Part shown: piece after piece, positions 1 to 7,633 of the stretch
Position numbering within the stretch: the stretch's first letter is position 1
Layout of the letters: every line of letters begins with the position of its first letter
From: Candidatus Poribacteria bacterium
Lineage (GTDB): Bacteria > Poribacteria > WGA-4E > WGA-3G
Reading direction: 5' to 3'
Length of the DNA stretch: 32,476 bases
Assembly: GCA_021295735.1 (NCBI GenBank)
Contig: JAGWBU010000012.1
Span: forward strand, 22,135-54,610
Position numbers and translations under genes: made by a program
Notes under the pieces: model-generated
Told to the model about the DNA's origin: nothing
The model's input: only the letters and a program-made list of their open reading frames with translations
Databases searched by the model: none

Positions 1-343
1 CAAATCAACGGTATGAATGCCCTTTGGCATTCCCCGTATGGCATTCGCCATGGTTCATACCGTTGATTTCTTGATTTGGCGCATTCATCGTTGATTTGGA
101 TTTTATAGGTTTAGGTTCACAAATCGGGCGGACAAGGTTTCCCTCCCACAAGAGGTAATCCGGTAATTATGTGCTTAAATTGACACTTACTGGGTTAAGC
201 GTAAGCAAAACCTATGGTCATCATTTTTGTAGGAGGGAACTCCGATTCCCGACTAAAATGGATCCCGATTCGGAGATCGCTCCTACTAAAGAGGCGTCTG
301 TTAAACCTAATCCATAAGCTAAAATGACACCTACTCGCGTCAA
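1..343. repeat. Gene-free left edge with dispersed hairpin repeats
   Basis: No coding region is supported here. Positions 2-17 and 54-69 form a perfect 16-bp inverted repeat (AAATCAACGGTATGAA and its complement) around a loop that itself contains GAATGCC/GGCATTC arms. A partial third copy of CGTTGATTT lies at 89-97. A second module at 229-286 begins GTAGGAG and ends CTCCTAC, with a GATTC-containing interior, and recurs in modified form at 11173-11234. These are intergenic hairpin repeats of the dispersed REP type. The region lies downstream of the minus-strand gene ending at 344, but I see no convincing terminator with a U-tract. Confidence 0.65.
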
Positions 344-1873
344 TCAAAATTCAACCAGTAGCTGTGGGATAATTGCCGCACTTCGCGTAGGTTTTTCAAC
401 GTTATTTACTTGATACACAAGTCGCGCTAAAGCACCTTCCGTGAAATGCCAGGTCAACGCACCACCCAGTGTTGACCAAACCTGTTCATCAGGTTCTTGG
501 TTAAATGCAAACGTGCTAAATTTCTCCATATTCGGATTCCATACATCATACTTCAACCGAACATCTAAAGTTTCTGTCAAAGGTAACTCAGCGTGGAGAT
601 AATATCCTTCAACCGTTGCGTTGCGATCTTCCGATGGAATTGGAATGTATAGATATTTCAAGAGTTGTGTATCTTGTCCACGAACCCATTCTGCGGCAAG
701 ATCAAATCGCCACAACTTGAAACTTGTCGCCAGACCGACACGGCGTTTATAGAGCAACGTTGACGGGTTAACATCACCGTTTATAGGATTAAACGGATAA
801 CTATTGCCATCAAAATAGGATGCACCAAGCCAAATCCGCTTTCCAAAAACAGGAAGAGTGCCATTCACATGAACAAACAACGGCGGACTGTTATTTCGGA
901 TCGGTTTAAGAACACCGCCCCCACTCCCGTGCGGGCCGATTCGGATGCCTGTTCCCACCGTTCCCTCCGTGACAGTGCGGAGTGAATCTGGACCATCCGC
1001 AAGCGATAGCACATACGAGACGGGACCTACGAAACCGTTTAGTTGAAATCCGCGGTCAGAAATAAAACCGATGTTCTTTCGAACCAGATTATATAGAGGA
1101 TTCGCCGCAGCGTCAGACTTCGTATCAATACCGAAACCGTGTCGAAACCGACCGATTTTCATAGACGCACCCTTTGGTAAAACGGGTAATCCTGTCAGGA
1201 TAGCGTAAACAAATCCGTGGTCGTCTGCAACCTGTGTTCCTAACGGAGAAGTCGTCAGTAGCTGCTCACCTAATATGCTAACATGATCGCCGACATTCGT
1301 TGTTACCACAAATTCAGCAACGTGAATAAGCGTAGTACCACTGTTCCAATTGTCTCTATCAGGTATCAAATCCTGTCCGCGAGTTGGACGGCGGATATCC
1401 AATGCGCCGCCGAATATAAGGTCTCCAAACACACCACCGAGAAAATCAGAGCTACCAGTATCCTCGGTTGCATCAGCGTCATCAAAACTAAAAACGTCTC
1501 CGTCATCAATATCTAACGCTTCATCCGATGCAGAGAGAACGTTTGAAGGTTCAACATTTTCAGGTGTACTGGCAGCATCACCTGGGTAGGAACGGGCAAG
1601 AAGTTCAGCGATATTGCTAAATCCATCTTTATCTGAATCCGTCTCTTCAATACGAAGGAAAGTTGACTGATTCATACCGTTGTGTAGGAATGCTCTGCCG
1701 TAGGGATTAGGCGAATCCCCACCCTTCTTTGAAAAATGGCATACGTTACAACCGCCTGTCCATTTATATTTAGCCTTGAACATTTTATAAAACGCTGGCA
1801 GAGCAAATACTGACTGCCCTGCGATCATAGCCCAAAAGAGAGCCATCGCGCAGAAGAGCAAAATTTTGCGCAT
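344..1873 (-). CDS. Outer-membrane beta-barrel-like protein with N-terminal heme CxxCH motif
   Basis: 509 residues. A signal peptide (about 1-24) is followed at residues 42-46 by CNVCH, a single c-type heme attachment motif, then by an EF-hand/thrombospondin-3-like calcium loop (DSDKDGFSNIAE, about 80-91). An acidic linker follows (about 105-145). The rest alternates aromatic and polar residues like a transmembrane barrel and ends in a C-terminal Phe (LLVEF), the usual outer-membrane assembly signal. A role in electron transfer at the outer membrane is inferred from heme motif plus barrel; no specific family is recognised. The start is supported by AAAAGGAA just upstream. It is the last gene of the minus-strand operon, 60 bp after the FMN-domain gene. 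Alternatively the CxxCH could bind metal rather than heme. Confidence 0.72.
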   Translation of the reverse strand: MRKILLFCAMALFWAMIAGQSVFALPAFYKMFKAKYKWTGGCNVCHFSKKGGDSPNPYGRAFLHNGMNQSTFLRIEETDSDKDGFSNIAELLARSYPGDAASTPENVEPSNVLSASDEALDIDDGDVFSFDDADATEDTGSSDFLGGVFGDLIFGGALDIRRPTRGQDLIPDRDNWNSGTTLIHVAEFVVTTNVGDHVSILGEQLLTTSPLGTQVADDHGFVYAILTGLPVLPKGASMKIGRFRHGFGIDTKSDAAANPLYNLVRKNIGFISDRGFQLNGFVGPVSYVLSLADGPDSLRTVTEGTVGTGIRIGPHGSGGGVLKPIRNNSPPLFVHVNGTLPVFGKRIWLGASYFDGNSYPFNPINGDVNPSTLLYKRRVGLATSFKLWRFDLAAEWVRGQDTQLLKYLYIPIPSEDRNATVEGYYLHAELPLTETLDVRLKYDVWNPNMEKFSTFAFNQEPDEQVWSTLGGALTWHFTEGALARLVYQVNNVEKPTRSAAIIPQLLVEF

Positions 1874-1933
1874 GATAAATTCCTTTTAATGAATGTAGAG
1901 CGAACTTGGAATCCGCCCTATGAGGTATAAGGT

Positions 1934-2911
1934 TTAATACGCCTCAAGGTCAATCTCTTCTTCGCTAAACCGGATGTGCGCTTGTTTTATTAACGCTTCT
2001 ATTTCATCCCACTGCTTACGCGTCTCGTCAGAAATTCCTTTTTCATTAAGTGCTTTAGCAAATTCAGTGAGCGTTTTGCTAAACTTATCTTGCATCTCGA
2101 CGTACTCTTCCTTCTGATCAGCATTTTTCGGCGGTTCAAAATCGGAAATACCTTTGGCGTATAAAGCAAGTTTTTTGGCAGCGGCTACCGCTTCTGCTTT
2201 TCCCTCGCCTTTGTCAAAGTAGTCAAAGATTTCAAAATAGGCATCCACCATTAAAATCATGAGTTCCTTCAAGTCCTCAACTTCAGGCATCTCCTCAGGT
2301 GATTCTTCCGGTGGTGGTGTCTTTTCCGCATCCGATTTTGGCTTGCGTTTTAGAAATAGCGCATAGCTCATGACCAGTGTTTTTTTCGGGATCAAAGCGA
2401 CAGCTTTTGATGCCTCTTCATGCCCTTTAACGGCTTCAATATCCTTACCGACCTTGAAAGCATCGTCTATTCCCTTGCCAACAAATTGCTTGAGAAAGTT
2501 CGCTGATGCAATCGCATCCGATTCCTTGTGTTCATAGACCGCTACTTTCACGATCTTTCCCTTCATGTTAAGTCCAACGGCACCGTCAATAGTACCACGC
2601 GGGCCTTTCACATCAACGAACAGTACCAAACCGATCGGTTTCTTTTGATCACTAATCGGAATATAGAAGATCGGTTTTTGGTCTTCTTGCCGAAGTTTAG
2701 CCCCTAATTCTTTCTCAATAGATGCGATTTTGTCTGGCTTGAGTATAACAGTTCGTTGAACAAATTTTTTCGCTTTTGGGAAGATAGCAGCGAGTTTCTC
2801 ACCTGGCCACTCCGTTTCATGCGCGTCACTGAGTAGTGGGGTAATTACCATCAAGGAAACTAACATAAGCAGCATGCCCGTATGAGACGGACGGTATATT
2901 TGGGAATTCAT
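1934..2911 (-). CDS. Secreted FMN-binding-domain protein with C-terminal cytochrome c'-like helical region
   Basis: 325 residues. The N-terminus is a signal peptide (about 1-30). Residues about 35-190 resemble the FMN-binding domain family of NosR/RnfG type: a WPGEKLAAIFPKAK start, a glycine-rich strand (about 103-125) and FLKQFVGKGIDDAF (about 139-152). In families that attach FMN covalently a Thr lies in an SGAT-type motif; the matching stretch here (161-171, VKGHEEASKAV) has Glu there, so covalent flavin looks unlikely. After an acidic Pro/Glu linker (about 196-210) residues 212-318 are helical and resemble cytochrome c', but the position of CxxCH reads IKQAH (308-312), keeping the His and losing both Cys. 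The start is supported by AAGGAG six bases upstream. It lies within the minus-strand envelope operon. Confidence 0.65.
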   Translation of the reverse strand: MNSQIYRPSHTGMLLMLVSLMVITPLLSDAHETEWPGEKLAAIFPKAKKFVQRTVILKPDKIASIEKELGAKLRQEDQKPIFYIPISDQKKPIGLVLFVDVKGPRGTIDGAVGLNMKGKIVKVAVYEHKESDAIASANFLKQFVGKGIDDAFKVGKDIEAVKGHEEASKAVALIPKKTLVMSYALFLKRKPKSDAEKTPPPEESPEEMPEVEDLKELMILMVDAYFEIFDYFDKGEGKAEAVAAAKKLALYAKGISDFEPPKNADQKEEYVEMQDKFSKTLTEFAKALNEKGISDETRKQWDEIEALIKQAHIRFSEEEIDLEAY

Positions 2912-2928
2912 CTTTTTCTCCTTATTTT

Positions 2929-2962
2929 GGAATTATAGGGTGGGTGCCCACCCTATAATTCC
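2929..2962. terminator. Perfect 16-bp intercistronic hairpin
   Basis: Positions 2929-2944 and 2947-2962 are perfect inverted complements (GGAATTATAGGGTGGG arm) with a 2-base loop. It lies between two minus-strand genes, directly ahead of the ribosome binding site of the FMN-domain gene. On the minus strand it is followed by A-rich sequence, not a U-tract, so it may be an attenuating or RNA-stabilising hairpin or a dispersed repeat more than a terminator. Similar AATT-AGGG-type arms occur at 23096-23120 and 24692-24721. Confidence 0.55.
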
Positions 2963-2969
2963 ACGTGAT

Positions 2970-3986
2970 TTAGTCTGACTCCTCAACTTTGACCATGAAA
3001 GTAGGAAACAGAATTTGATCGGTGTGCTTAAGCTGACCGAAAATCTGATAGACTCCAGCTTTCGGAAATGTAGTCATGAGCATTACAGCTGGGCCGAATT
3101 TCTCTGGCGTTGTACCTTGATGCTGATGTCCGGTTGCAGGAGGCTTTTTCATTTTATGTCCGGCATGCGGATCTTTCTTCATCATCTTGTCTGTCCGTTC
3201 ATTCATAGGAACTGTACCATGCGTATGCAGTATACCATCTAAACGGGTACTTACGATAGCAAAATGCATTGGTGCATCTAAAAATGGAACGAGATCAGTA
3301 ATCGGTTTTCCATCGCGCGAAAAATGATAGGTGATATGAACCATCTCACCTGCCTTGATTTGTTCTGGCACTTTTATTTTTACGTGATATTTGGATGTCC
3401 CTTTACCATCAATGATAGAAACAGCTTTTGTAAACCGATCTCCGCCCTCTTCTGTATAACCAAAAACAACTTTTTCCCGCTGAAAATCATCAGAAATATC
3501 TGCCATTTTCTTATCACCTTCAACATCTACATACAGATATTTCGCGAATTCGGCATCTGCAGTCATCACATCAAGTGCAAGAATGTATCTACCAGCAACA
3601 GGGAAAGTAAAGTGCACTGTATAAGTGCCTTCAAGTTCCGCCATCATGTCCCGTGACTCAAAATCTTCGGGATGAATATGTCCGATGATCTGTAGGTTCT
3701 CACCGACTATTAGCACATGCAGAATCCGGTCATGATGTATCATAAGGTCTGTAAAAGGTTCTCCCTTCGCATCAGTAAGATGAAACATCAGGGCTGCAGA
3801 TACACCAGCCTGAATCTTTTGCGGCTCAGTGTGAAGCTTAACATTTAAGTCAGCAGTTTTATCTGCCTTATGTGTGCTGTGCTTCTCATGTTGCTCGGTA
3901 AAACCGAAGTCTACAAAAAACAGTGTAGTTACAACTATTGCTATAGCAAAACGAAAAATGAAAAACGTGGAAATTCGGGATAGCAT
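2970..3986 (-). CDS. Periplasmic His/Met-rich protein, probable metal-binding
   Basis: 338 residues from the ATG at 3986. An upstream in-frame ATG at 4004 is rejected because the Shine-Dalgarno GGAGG lies inside its first codons, seven bases before the 3986 start. An N-terminal membrane segment/signal (about 6-30) is followed by His-rich sequence (EQHEKHSTHK). There are then two related Ig-like domains: the first carries HH at 84-85, H90, H103 and H105 in a GHIHPE context; the second has a matching HFAIVS...GILHTHG pattern. Between the latter and the C-terminal strand lies a His/Met/Lys linker with HAGHKM and GHQHQG. Such clusters in exported proteins usually bind copper or another soft metal; that role is inferred. 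The fold resembles YtkA-like domains, though I cannot confirm it. It is the second gene in a minus-strand operon. Confidence 0.65.
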   Translation of the reverse strand: MLSRISTFFIFRFAIAIVVTTLFFVDFGFTEQHEKHSTHKADKTADLNVKLHTEPQKIQAGVSAALMFHLTDAKGEPFTDLMIHHDRILHVLIVGENLQIIGHIHPEDFESRDMMAELEGTYTVHFTFPVAGRYILALDVMTADAEFAKYLYVDVEGDKKMADISDDFQREKVVFGYTEEGGDRFTKAVSIIDGKGTSKYHVKIKVPEQIKAGEMVHITYHFSRDGKPITDLVPFLDAPMHFAIVSTRLDGILHTHGTVPMNERTDKMMKKDPHAGHKMKKPPATGHQHQGTTPEKFGPAVMLMTTFPKAGVYQIFGQLKHTDQILFPTFMVKVEESD

Positions 3987-4105
3987 TTTAATTCCTCCAT
4001 ACATTTAACCCGTAAATTAAGTATAAATTCAAATAGATCAATTTCCCGTTGCCTCACACAAAGGTAGGGAAAGGAAATCGTTCAAATTATTTGTAAAAGT
4101 TACTT

Positions 4106-4540
4106 TTAAGAACGGGTGTACGGAGGGCCGCGACGGGATATGTCGCTATTTAAAAGAGAGGTAAATAGCTTAGATGGGGATGGGAGATGAAGCAATATCT
4201 CCTGATCAGTAGGTAAAGTCGCAGAGAACGGAACAATAGAAACGATTTGGTGTGTTAACGATTCACGGATAACGTCTCCATTATGTGAATCGCTGGGGAG
4301 AATAAGTTCTAAGCTATTTAAACAGCAAGCAGTCTCACTTTCTGATGGTGTTTCAGATTCACTTGCGGCATCTGTTTTATGGCAACACGACGAACTTGTT
4401 TCAGCATATTCCATCTGTATTTTTTCAGATAAGCCACTACACAAGATTTGTCCAAAAGCCGCACAGAATAGTGGGCATACAGAATAAACGCAGACCAATA
4501 CTGCAAGTAAGATGGGAAATTGCCAATGTTTTCGCAACAT
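4106..4540 (-). CDS. Small cysteine-rich exported protein, function unknown
   Basis: 144 residues from the ATG at 4540. A longer reading from 4609 is rejected because it would begin upstream of the -10 element of the promoter at 4598-4627; the 4540 start has GGAG about 10 bases ahead. An N-terminal hydrophobic segment (about 7-25) contains CVYSVCPLFC, then there is a CCHK pair, an Asp/Glu/Ser linker and a CC pair (ETACC). The C-terminal third is Ser/Leu-rich. The Cys/His pattern is reminiscent of small envelope proteins found next to metal-efflux genes, but I do not recognise a family. It is the first gene of the minus-strand operon, 120 bp ahead of the His-rich protein, which supports a shared metal-related role. 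Confidence 0.6.
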   Translation of the reverse strand: MLRKHWQFPILLAVLVCVYSVCPLFCAAFGQILCSGLSEKIQMEYAETSSSCCHKTDAASESETPSESETACCLNSLELILPSDSHNGDVIRESLTHQIVSIVPFSATLPTDQEILLHLPSPSKLFTSLLNSDISRRGPPYTRS

Positions 4541-4597
4541 TTCTAAATTACTCCACTGTTTCGTATAAAAATAAAACGAATTAAACGCTTCAAAGAT

Positions 4598-4627
4598 ATT
4601 ATACACCAAAATTCAAAAAAGTTGCAA
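4598..4627 (-). promoter_or_regulatory. Sigma-70-type promoter for the minus-strand envelope operon
   Basis: On the minus strand, TTGCAA (4622-4627) is followed after 18 bp by TATAAT (4598-4603). The -10 is a perfect consensus match. Transcription would start near 4590, about 50 nt ahead of the ATG at 4540, and could read all four minus-strand genes. Confidence 0.7.
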
Positions 4628-4792
4628 GAAAAAATTAGAAGACGGGTATAAAAAATTTTGCCACATAGATTGGATTGAGAGGTATTAAGAGTAACGTGAG
4701 TTTGATAAAAGGATTCAATTTTGAATGTTGTGTTTCGTTTACGTTCATCTTGGCACCGAAATCAGAACAAGTGCCTTTGCTCCGTGAATCAA

Positions 4793-4819
4793 CGCCAAAT
4801 GCGCGTTTGGCATTTGGCG
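4793..4819. repeat. Dispersed hairpin, copy 1 (loop in one orientation)
   Basis: Arms CGCCAAATG (4793-4801) and CATTTGGCG (4811-4819) enclose the loop CGCGTTTGG. It is preceded by GTGAATCAA. The same arms and the same left flank occur at 11147-11173, where the loop is the reverse complement (CCAAACGCG). Confidence 0.7.
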
Positions 4820-4850
4820 GGTGCGATATGTCCGTTGAAGCCACATAGCA

Positions 4851-4914
4851 CTCCTACGGAGCGCAAGAACTTGAAAACCTAACTTCTATAAACATAGCAC
4901 GCCGCTGGCGTGCT
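4851..4914. repeat. Two adjacent small hairpins
   Basis: CTCC-TAC-GGAG lies at 4851-4861, and AGCACGCC-GCT-GGCGTGCT at 4896-4914 (8-bp perfect stem, 3-base loop). Both are of the short dispersed intergenic type and sit inside the possible miniature element. Confidence 0.55.
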
Positions 4915-5000
4915 GTTGGATTCCTCTAAATAATTGAGTCAAACTTACGTTAATATTATTATCAAACTCACGTTAAGAGTAGATTTTTTATTTTTCTGAA

Positions 5001-5038
5001 TCACGGATTATGCAGATTGCACAGATTGCACGGATTTT
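5001..5038. repeat. Short tandem-like CACGGATT/CAGATTGCA repeat
   Basis: The stretch repeats the unit AGATTGCAC with flanking CACGGATT copies (tcacggatt, cagattgcac, agattgcac, ggatt). A further hairpin GGGTT-AAA-AACCC lies at 5074-5086. Nothing coding is seen between 4610 and 5264. Confidence 0.5.
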
Positions 5039-5156
5039 GGGACAACCTGCTGTCAAATCAACGTCAATATATCGGGTTAAAAACCCCTCCTACAAGAAAG
5101 AAGGAGTGATAATGCCAAAAATCTTACACATCCTTAGAGGACAGTTATAAAAAGGA

Positions 5157-5185
5157 TTGCACTTCGGACAGAAAACCTGTATAAT
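5157..5185 (+). promoter_or_regulatory. Sigma-70-type promoter for msrP
   Basis: TTGCAC (5157-5162), a 17-bp spacer and TATAAT (5180-5185). Transcription would start near 5192, about 73 nt ahead of the msrP ATG. Confidence 0.7.
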
Positions 5186-5264
5186 TTGAATAATAAAAAA
5201 GAAACCGATAAATACTCCACAGTTTCAAACTGAAAACCCAAACCCCTATGGTAAGGAGATCCCA

Positions 5265-6224
5265 ATGGCAAATATAAAAATCCCCAAGGGATGGGAAATC
5301 CCAGAAAATCAAGTAACTCCTGAATCAGCCTATATTAACCGTAGAAAGTTTATCAAAGACCTCGGCATTGCAGGTGCTGGCGCGTTGTCGCTTTTCGGCA
5401 CAAGTGCTTGTGCGCAAGAAAGCAAGGTTGCGAAACAACTTGAACCCTATCGCATGCAGACTCTTGAGGCTAAAAAGAACAAAGAATTCACTGTTAAACG
5501 GGAACAAACTGATGAAATTGTCGCAGCAACTTACAACAACTTCTATGAGTTTACCAGTTCAAAAAGCACTGTTTGGAAACGGGTTGAAAGGTTTAAAACG
5601 CGTCCGTGGGAGATTGAAATATCCGGGCTCGTTGAAAAACCGATGACCTTAGATGTAGATGACCTAATTAAACAGATGCCCCTTGAAGAACGTATCTATC
5701 GTTTTCGTTGTGTTGAAACTTGGGCAATGGTTGTTCCCTGGATCGGTTTCCCAATGAAAGCGTTGCTTGAAAAAGTTCAACCAAAGTCTGAAGCGAAATA
5801 CGTAAAGATGGTCACATTTATGGATCCTGACGTTGCGCCGCATCAAAACAATTTTGGTTTGCCGTGGCCTTATGTTGAAGGGTTAACACTCGCGGAAGCC
5901 ATGAACGACCTAACGTTAATGGTTGTCGGTGTCTATGGACATATCTTACCGCCACAGCACGGAGCACCCATTCGGTTGATTGCGCCATGGAAATACGGGT
6001 TTAAAAGTATCAAATCTATTGTTAGCATTGAACTAACCGACAAGAAACCTCGAACCTTTTGGAACGTCATACTTCCGAGAGAATACGGCTTTGAAGCAAA
6101 CGTTAATCCGAACGTTCCGCATCCGCGTTGGTCGCAAGCCACTGAATGGATGATTGGCTCAATGGAGAGACATCCAACAGTGATATACAACGGTTACGGC
6201 GAATCTGTGGCGCATCTTTACTAA
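5265..6224 (+). CDS. msrP: Protein-methionine-sulfoxide reductase catalytic subunit MsrP (YedY)
   Basis: 319 residues, the usual size of this family. It is a periplasmic molybdopterin enzyme that reduces oxidised methionines in envelope proteins. The N-terminus has a Tat signal with twin arginines in [10 protein letters not shown] (R26-R27) and a hydrophobic run ending near SACAQ. The molybdenum-ligand cysteine is C149 in YRFRCVETW. Other family blocks are PWIGFPM, the [15 protein letters not shown] segment, [17 protein letters not shown] and [12 protein letters not shown], with the late [12 protein letters not shown] motif. The start is supported by AAGGAG eight bases upstream. Its usual partner msrQ, a heme membrane subunit that supplies electrons, is not next to it in this window. 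The gene appears to be a single-gene unit followed by a hairpin repeat. Confidence 0.95.
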   Translation: MANIKIPKGWEIPENQVTPESAYINRRKFIKDLGIAGAGALSLFGTSACAQESKVAKQLEPYRMQTLEAKKNKEFTVKREQTDEIVAATYNNFYEFTSSKSTVWKRVERFKTRPWEIEISGLVEKPMTLDVDDLIKQMPLEERIYRFRCVETWAMVVPWIGFPMKALLEKVQPKSEAKYVKMVTFMDPDVAPHQNNFGLPWPYVEGLTLAEAMNDLTLMVVGVYGHILPPQHGAPIRLIAPWKYGFKSIKSIVSIELTDKKPRTFWNVILPREYGFEANVNPNVPHPRWSQATEWMIGSMERHPTVIYNGYGESVAHLY

Positions 6225-6291
6225 AGGCAACTTCCAAGTCGCAAATTACAAATGATGGTAGATTTTAGGATTACTTGGACATCTTGCACCA

Positions 6292-6311
6292 GCGAGGTTA
6301 GGAAACCTCGC
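6292..6311. repeat. Hairpin repeat downstream of msrP
   Basis: GCGAGGTT-AGGA-AACCTCGC forms a perfect 8-bp stem with a 4-base loop. It lies 68 bp after the msrP stop and has no following U-tract. It looks like one of the dispersed hairpin repeats of this genome, though it could help to end msrP transcription. Confidence 0.5.
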
Positions 6312-6370
6312 CTACTGGGCACAAAAGTGTCCATTACTTTTTATGATTCATCATAAGATGGAGAAAGCAA

Positions 6371-7630
6371 ATGAATAGCAAACAAACATTCAGAAAAACC
6401 GCGTTGGGTTCAATGCTTCTCGTTTTTCTGTTATTTATTGGGTGTTTTGAGTCTGTTATTGACACACTAAACCAAGAGAAAGACGAATCTATTGTTGCTC
6501 CAGTTGATTCAGGCGTTCCCATGGCGAACACCAAATTCGGCTTTAATCTGTTTAATGCGATCTGGGAAACTGAACAGAATCAGAATATCTTTATCTCACC
6601 GTTCAGCGTTTCTACTGCCTTAACGATGACGTTAAACGGCGCAGCTGGTGAAACAGAACAGGCAATGGTTGACACGCTTCAACTACAAGGTATAGACTCC
6701 GATTCCATCAATTCCAGTTACGCTCAATTGCAACAGACACTTCAAACAGCGGACTCGAAAGTGACACTTACAATTGCAAACTCGCTTTGGGGCAACGAAG
6801 GGTTCTCATTCAAATCTGATTTTCTGCAGCGCAACACTCAATTTTTCAAAGCTGAAATCTCAATACTTGATTTTTTGGACCCAAATTCTCTAACAAGAAT
6901 TAATCAGTGGGTAAATGACAATACAAATGGCAAAATCCCAAAAATTCTTGATGAAATAGACGCGAATGCGGTGTTATTCCTAATTAATGCGATCTATTTC
7001 AAGGGTGCATGGCAAACAGAATTCGACCCTATGCATACGCGCGATGGGACGTTTCATCTCATAAACGGGAGCACAAAGCAGGTGCCGATGATGTTTAGAT
7101 CAGGGCGTTATTCCCATTACCGTGGAGATGCTTTCCAAGCCGTTAACCTCCCTTATGGCGATGGGCGGATAAGTATGTATATTTTTCTTCCCGCCCGCAA
7201 TTCCAACCTGAATACCTTTTTAGAAACTTTAACCCCGGAGAATTGGGAAAATTGGATATCACAGTTCCGCGAACAGGAACTGTCCCTCAGAATCCCTAAA
7301 TTCAAACTGGAATATGGAACAAAAGAACTTAATGACGCGCTTACAGCACACGGTATGGGTATAGCATTTGATGCAAATCGGGCGGATTTTAGCCGGATGG
7401 TGTCTTTAGAAGATTTAGGGGCAAATCTATATATTGATAAAGTTTCCCATAAAACTTTTATTGAAGTTAATGAAGAAGGTACAGAAGCTGCTGCTGTAAC
7501 TGTTGTTGGGATCGTAAAAACCAGTCTGCCACCAGAATTCACTGCTGATCGACCATTTTTCTTTGCAATTCGTGATAACCAAACAGGAACGGTGCTATTT
7601 ATAGGTACTGTTGTAGACCCTCAGCCATAA
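6371..7630 (+). CDS. Serpin-family lipoprotein
   Basis: 419 residues. A lipoprotein signal ends at FIGC (Cys25), so the protein is probably anchored to the outer or inner membrane facing outward. From about residue 50 it matches serpins throughout: FISPFSVSTALTMTLNGAAG, NSLWGNEGF, INQWVNDNTNGKIPKIL, LINAIYFKGAW and the C-terminal DRPFFFAIRD strand. The reactive-centre loop starts with an inhibitory-type hinge (EEGTEAAA). Aligned without gaps to alpha-1-antitrypsin, P1-P1' falls at Thr-Ser, with Lys at P2 and the conserved PPEF after it. An inhibitor of serine or cysteine proteases is therefore likely; the target is unknown. GGAG precedes the ATG. The next gene, a metallopeptidase, starts four bases after the stop, so the two are probably co-transcribed. 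Confidence 0.93.
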   Translation: MNSKQTFRKTALGSMLLVFLLFIGCFESVIDTLNQEKDESIVAPVDSGVPMANTKFGFNLFNAIWETEQNQNIFISPFSVSTALTMTLNGAAGETEQAMVDTLQLQGIDSDSINSSYAQLQQTLQTADSKVTLTIANSLWGNEGFSFKSDFLQRNTQFFKAEISILDFLDPNSLTRINQWVNDNTNGKIPKILDEIDANAVLFLINAIYFKGAWQTEFDPMHTRDGTFHLINGSTKQVPMMFRSGRYSHYRGDAFQAVNLPYGDGRISMYIFLPARNSNLNTFLETLTPENWENWISQFREQELSLRIPKFKLEYGTKELNDALTAHGMGIAFDANRADFSRMVSLEDLGANLYIDKVSHKTFIEVNEEGTEAAAVTVVGIVKTSLPPEFTADRPFFFAIRDNQTGTVLFIGTVVDPQP

Positions 7631-7633
7631 TAT

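Larger units (their letters stand above)
4692..4976. mobile_element. Possible miniature inverted-repeat element (MITE-like)
   Basis: TAACGTGAGTTTGAT at 4692-4706 is the exact inverse complement of ATCAAACTCACGTTA at 4961-4975. The pair bounds about 284 bp without a gene. The flanks share TTAAGAGT (4685-4692 and 4973-4980), which could be a target duplication overlapping the ends. A near-copy of the right end, TCAAACTTACGTTAA (4939-4953), lies 23 bp inside. Three hairpins lie within the element (4793-4819, 4851-4861, 4896-4914). A related right end, CTCACGTTAA, occurs at 11271-11280. No transposase is encoded. The flanking direct repeat could be chance. Confidence 0.4.

Noticed and set aside
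1-343. CRISPR-like repeats at the left edge
   Set aside because: The repeats are inverted, not direct with regular spacers, and there are too few copies.
4541-4609. Longer N-terminus for the Cys-rich protein
   Set aside because: It would begin upstream of the promoter's -10 element, so it could not be translated from that transcript.
4635-4844. Open reading frame on the minus strand in the repeat region
   Set aside because: It crosses dispersed hairpins and the possible miniature element and has no ribosome binding site or family features.
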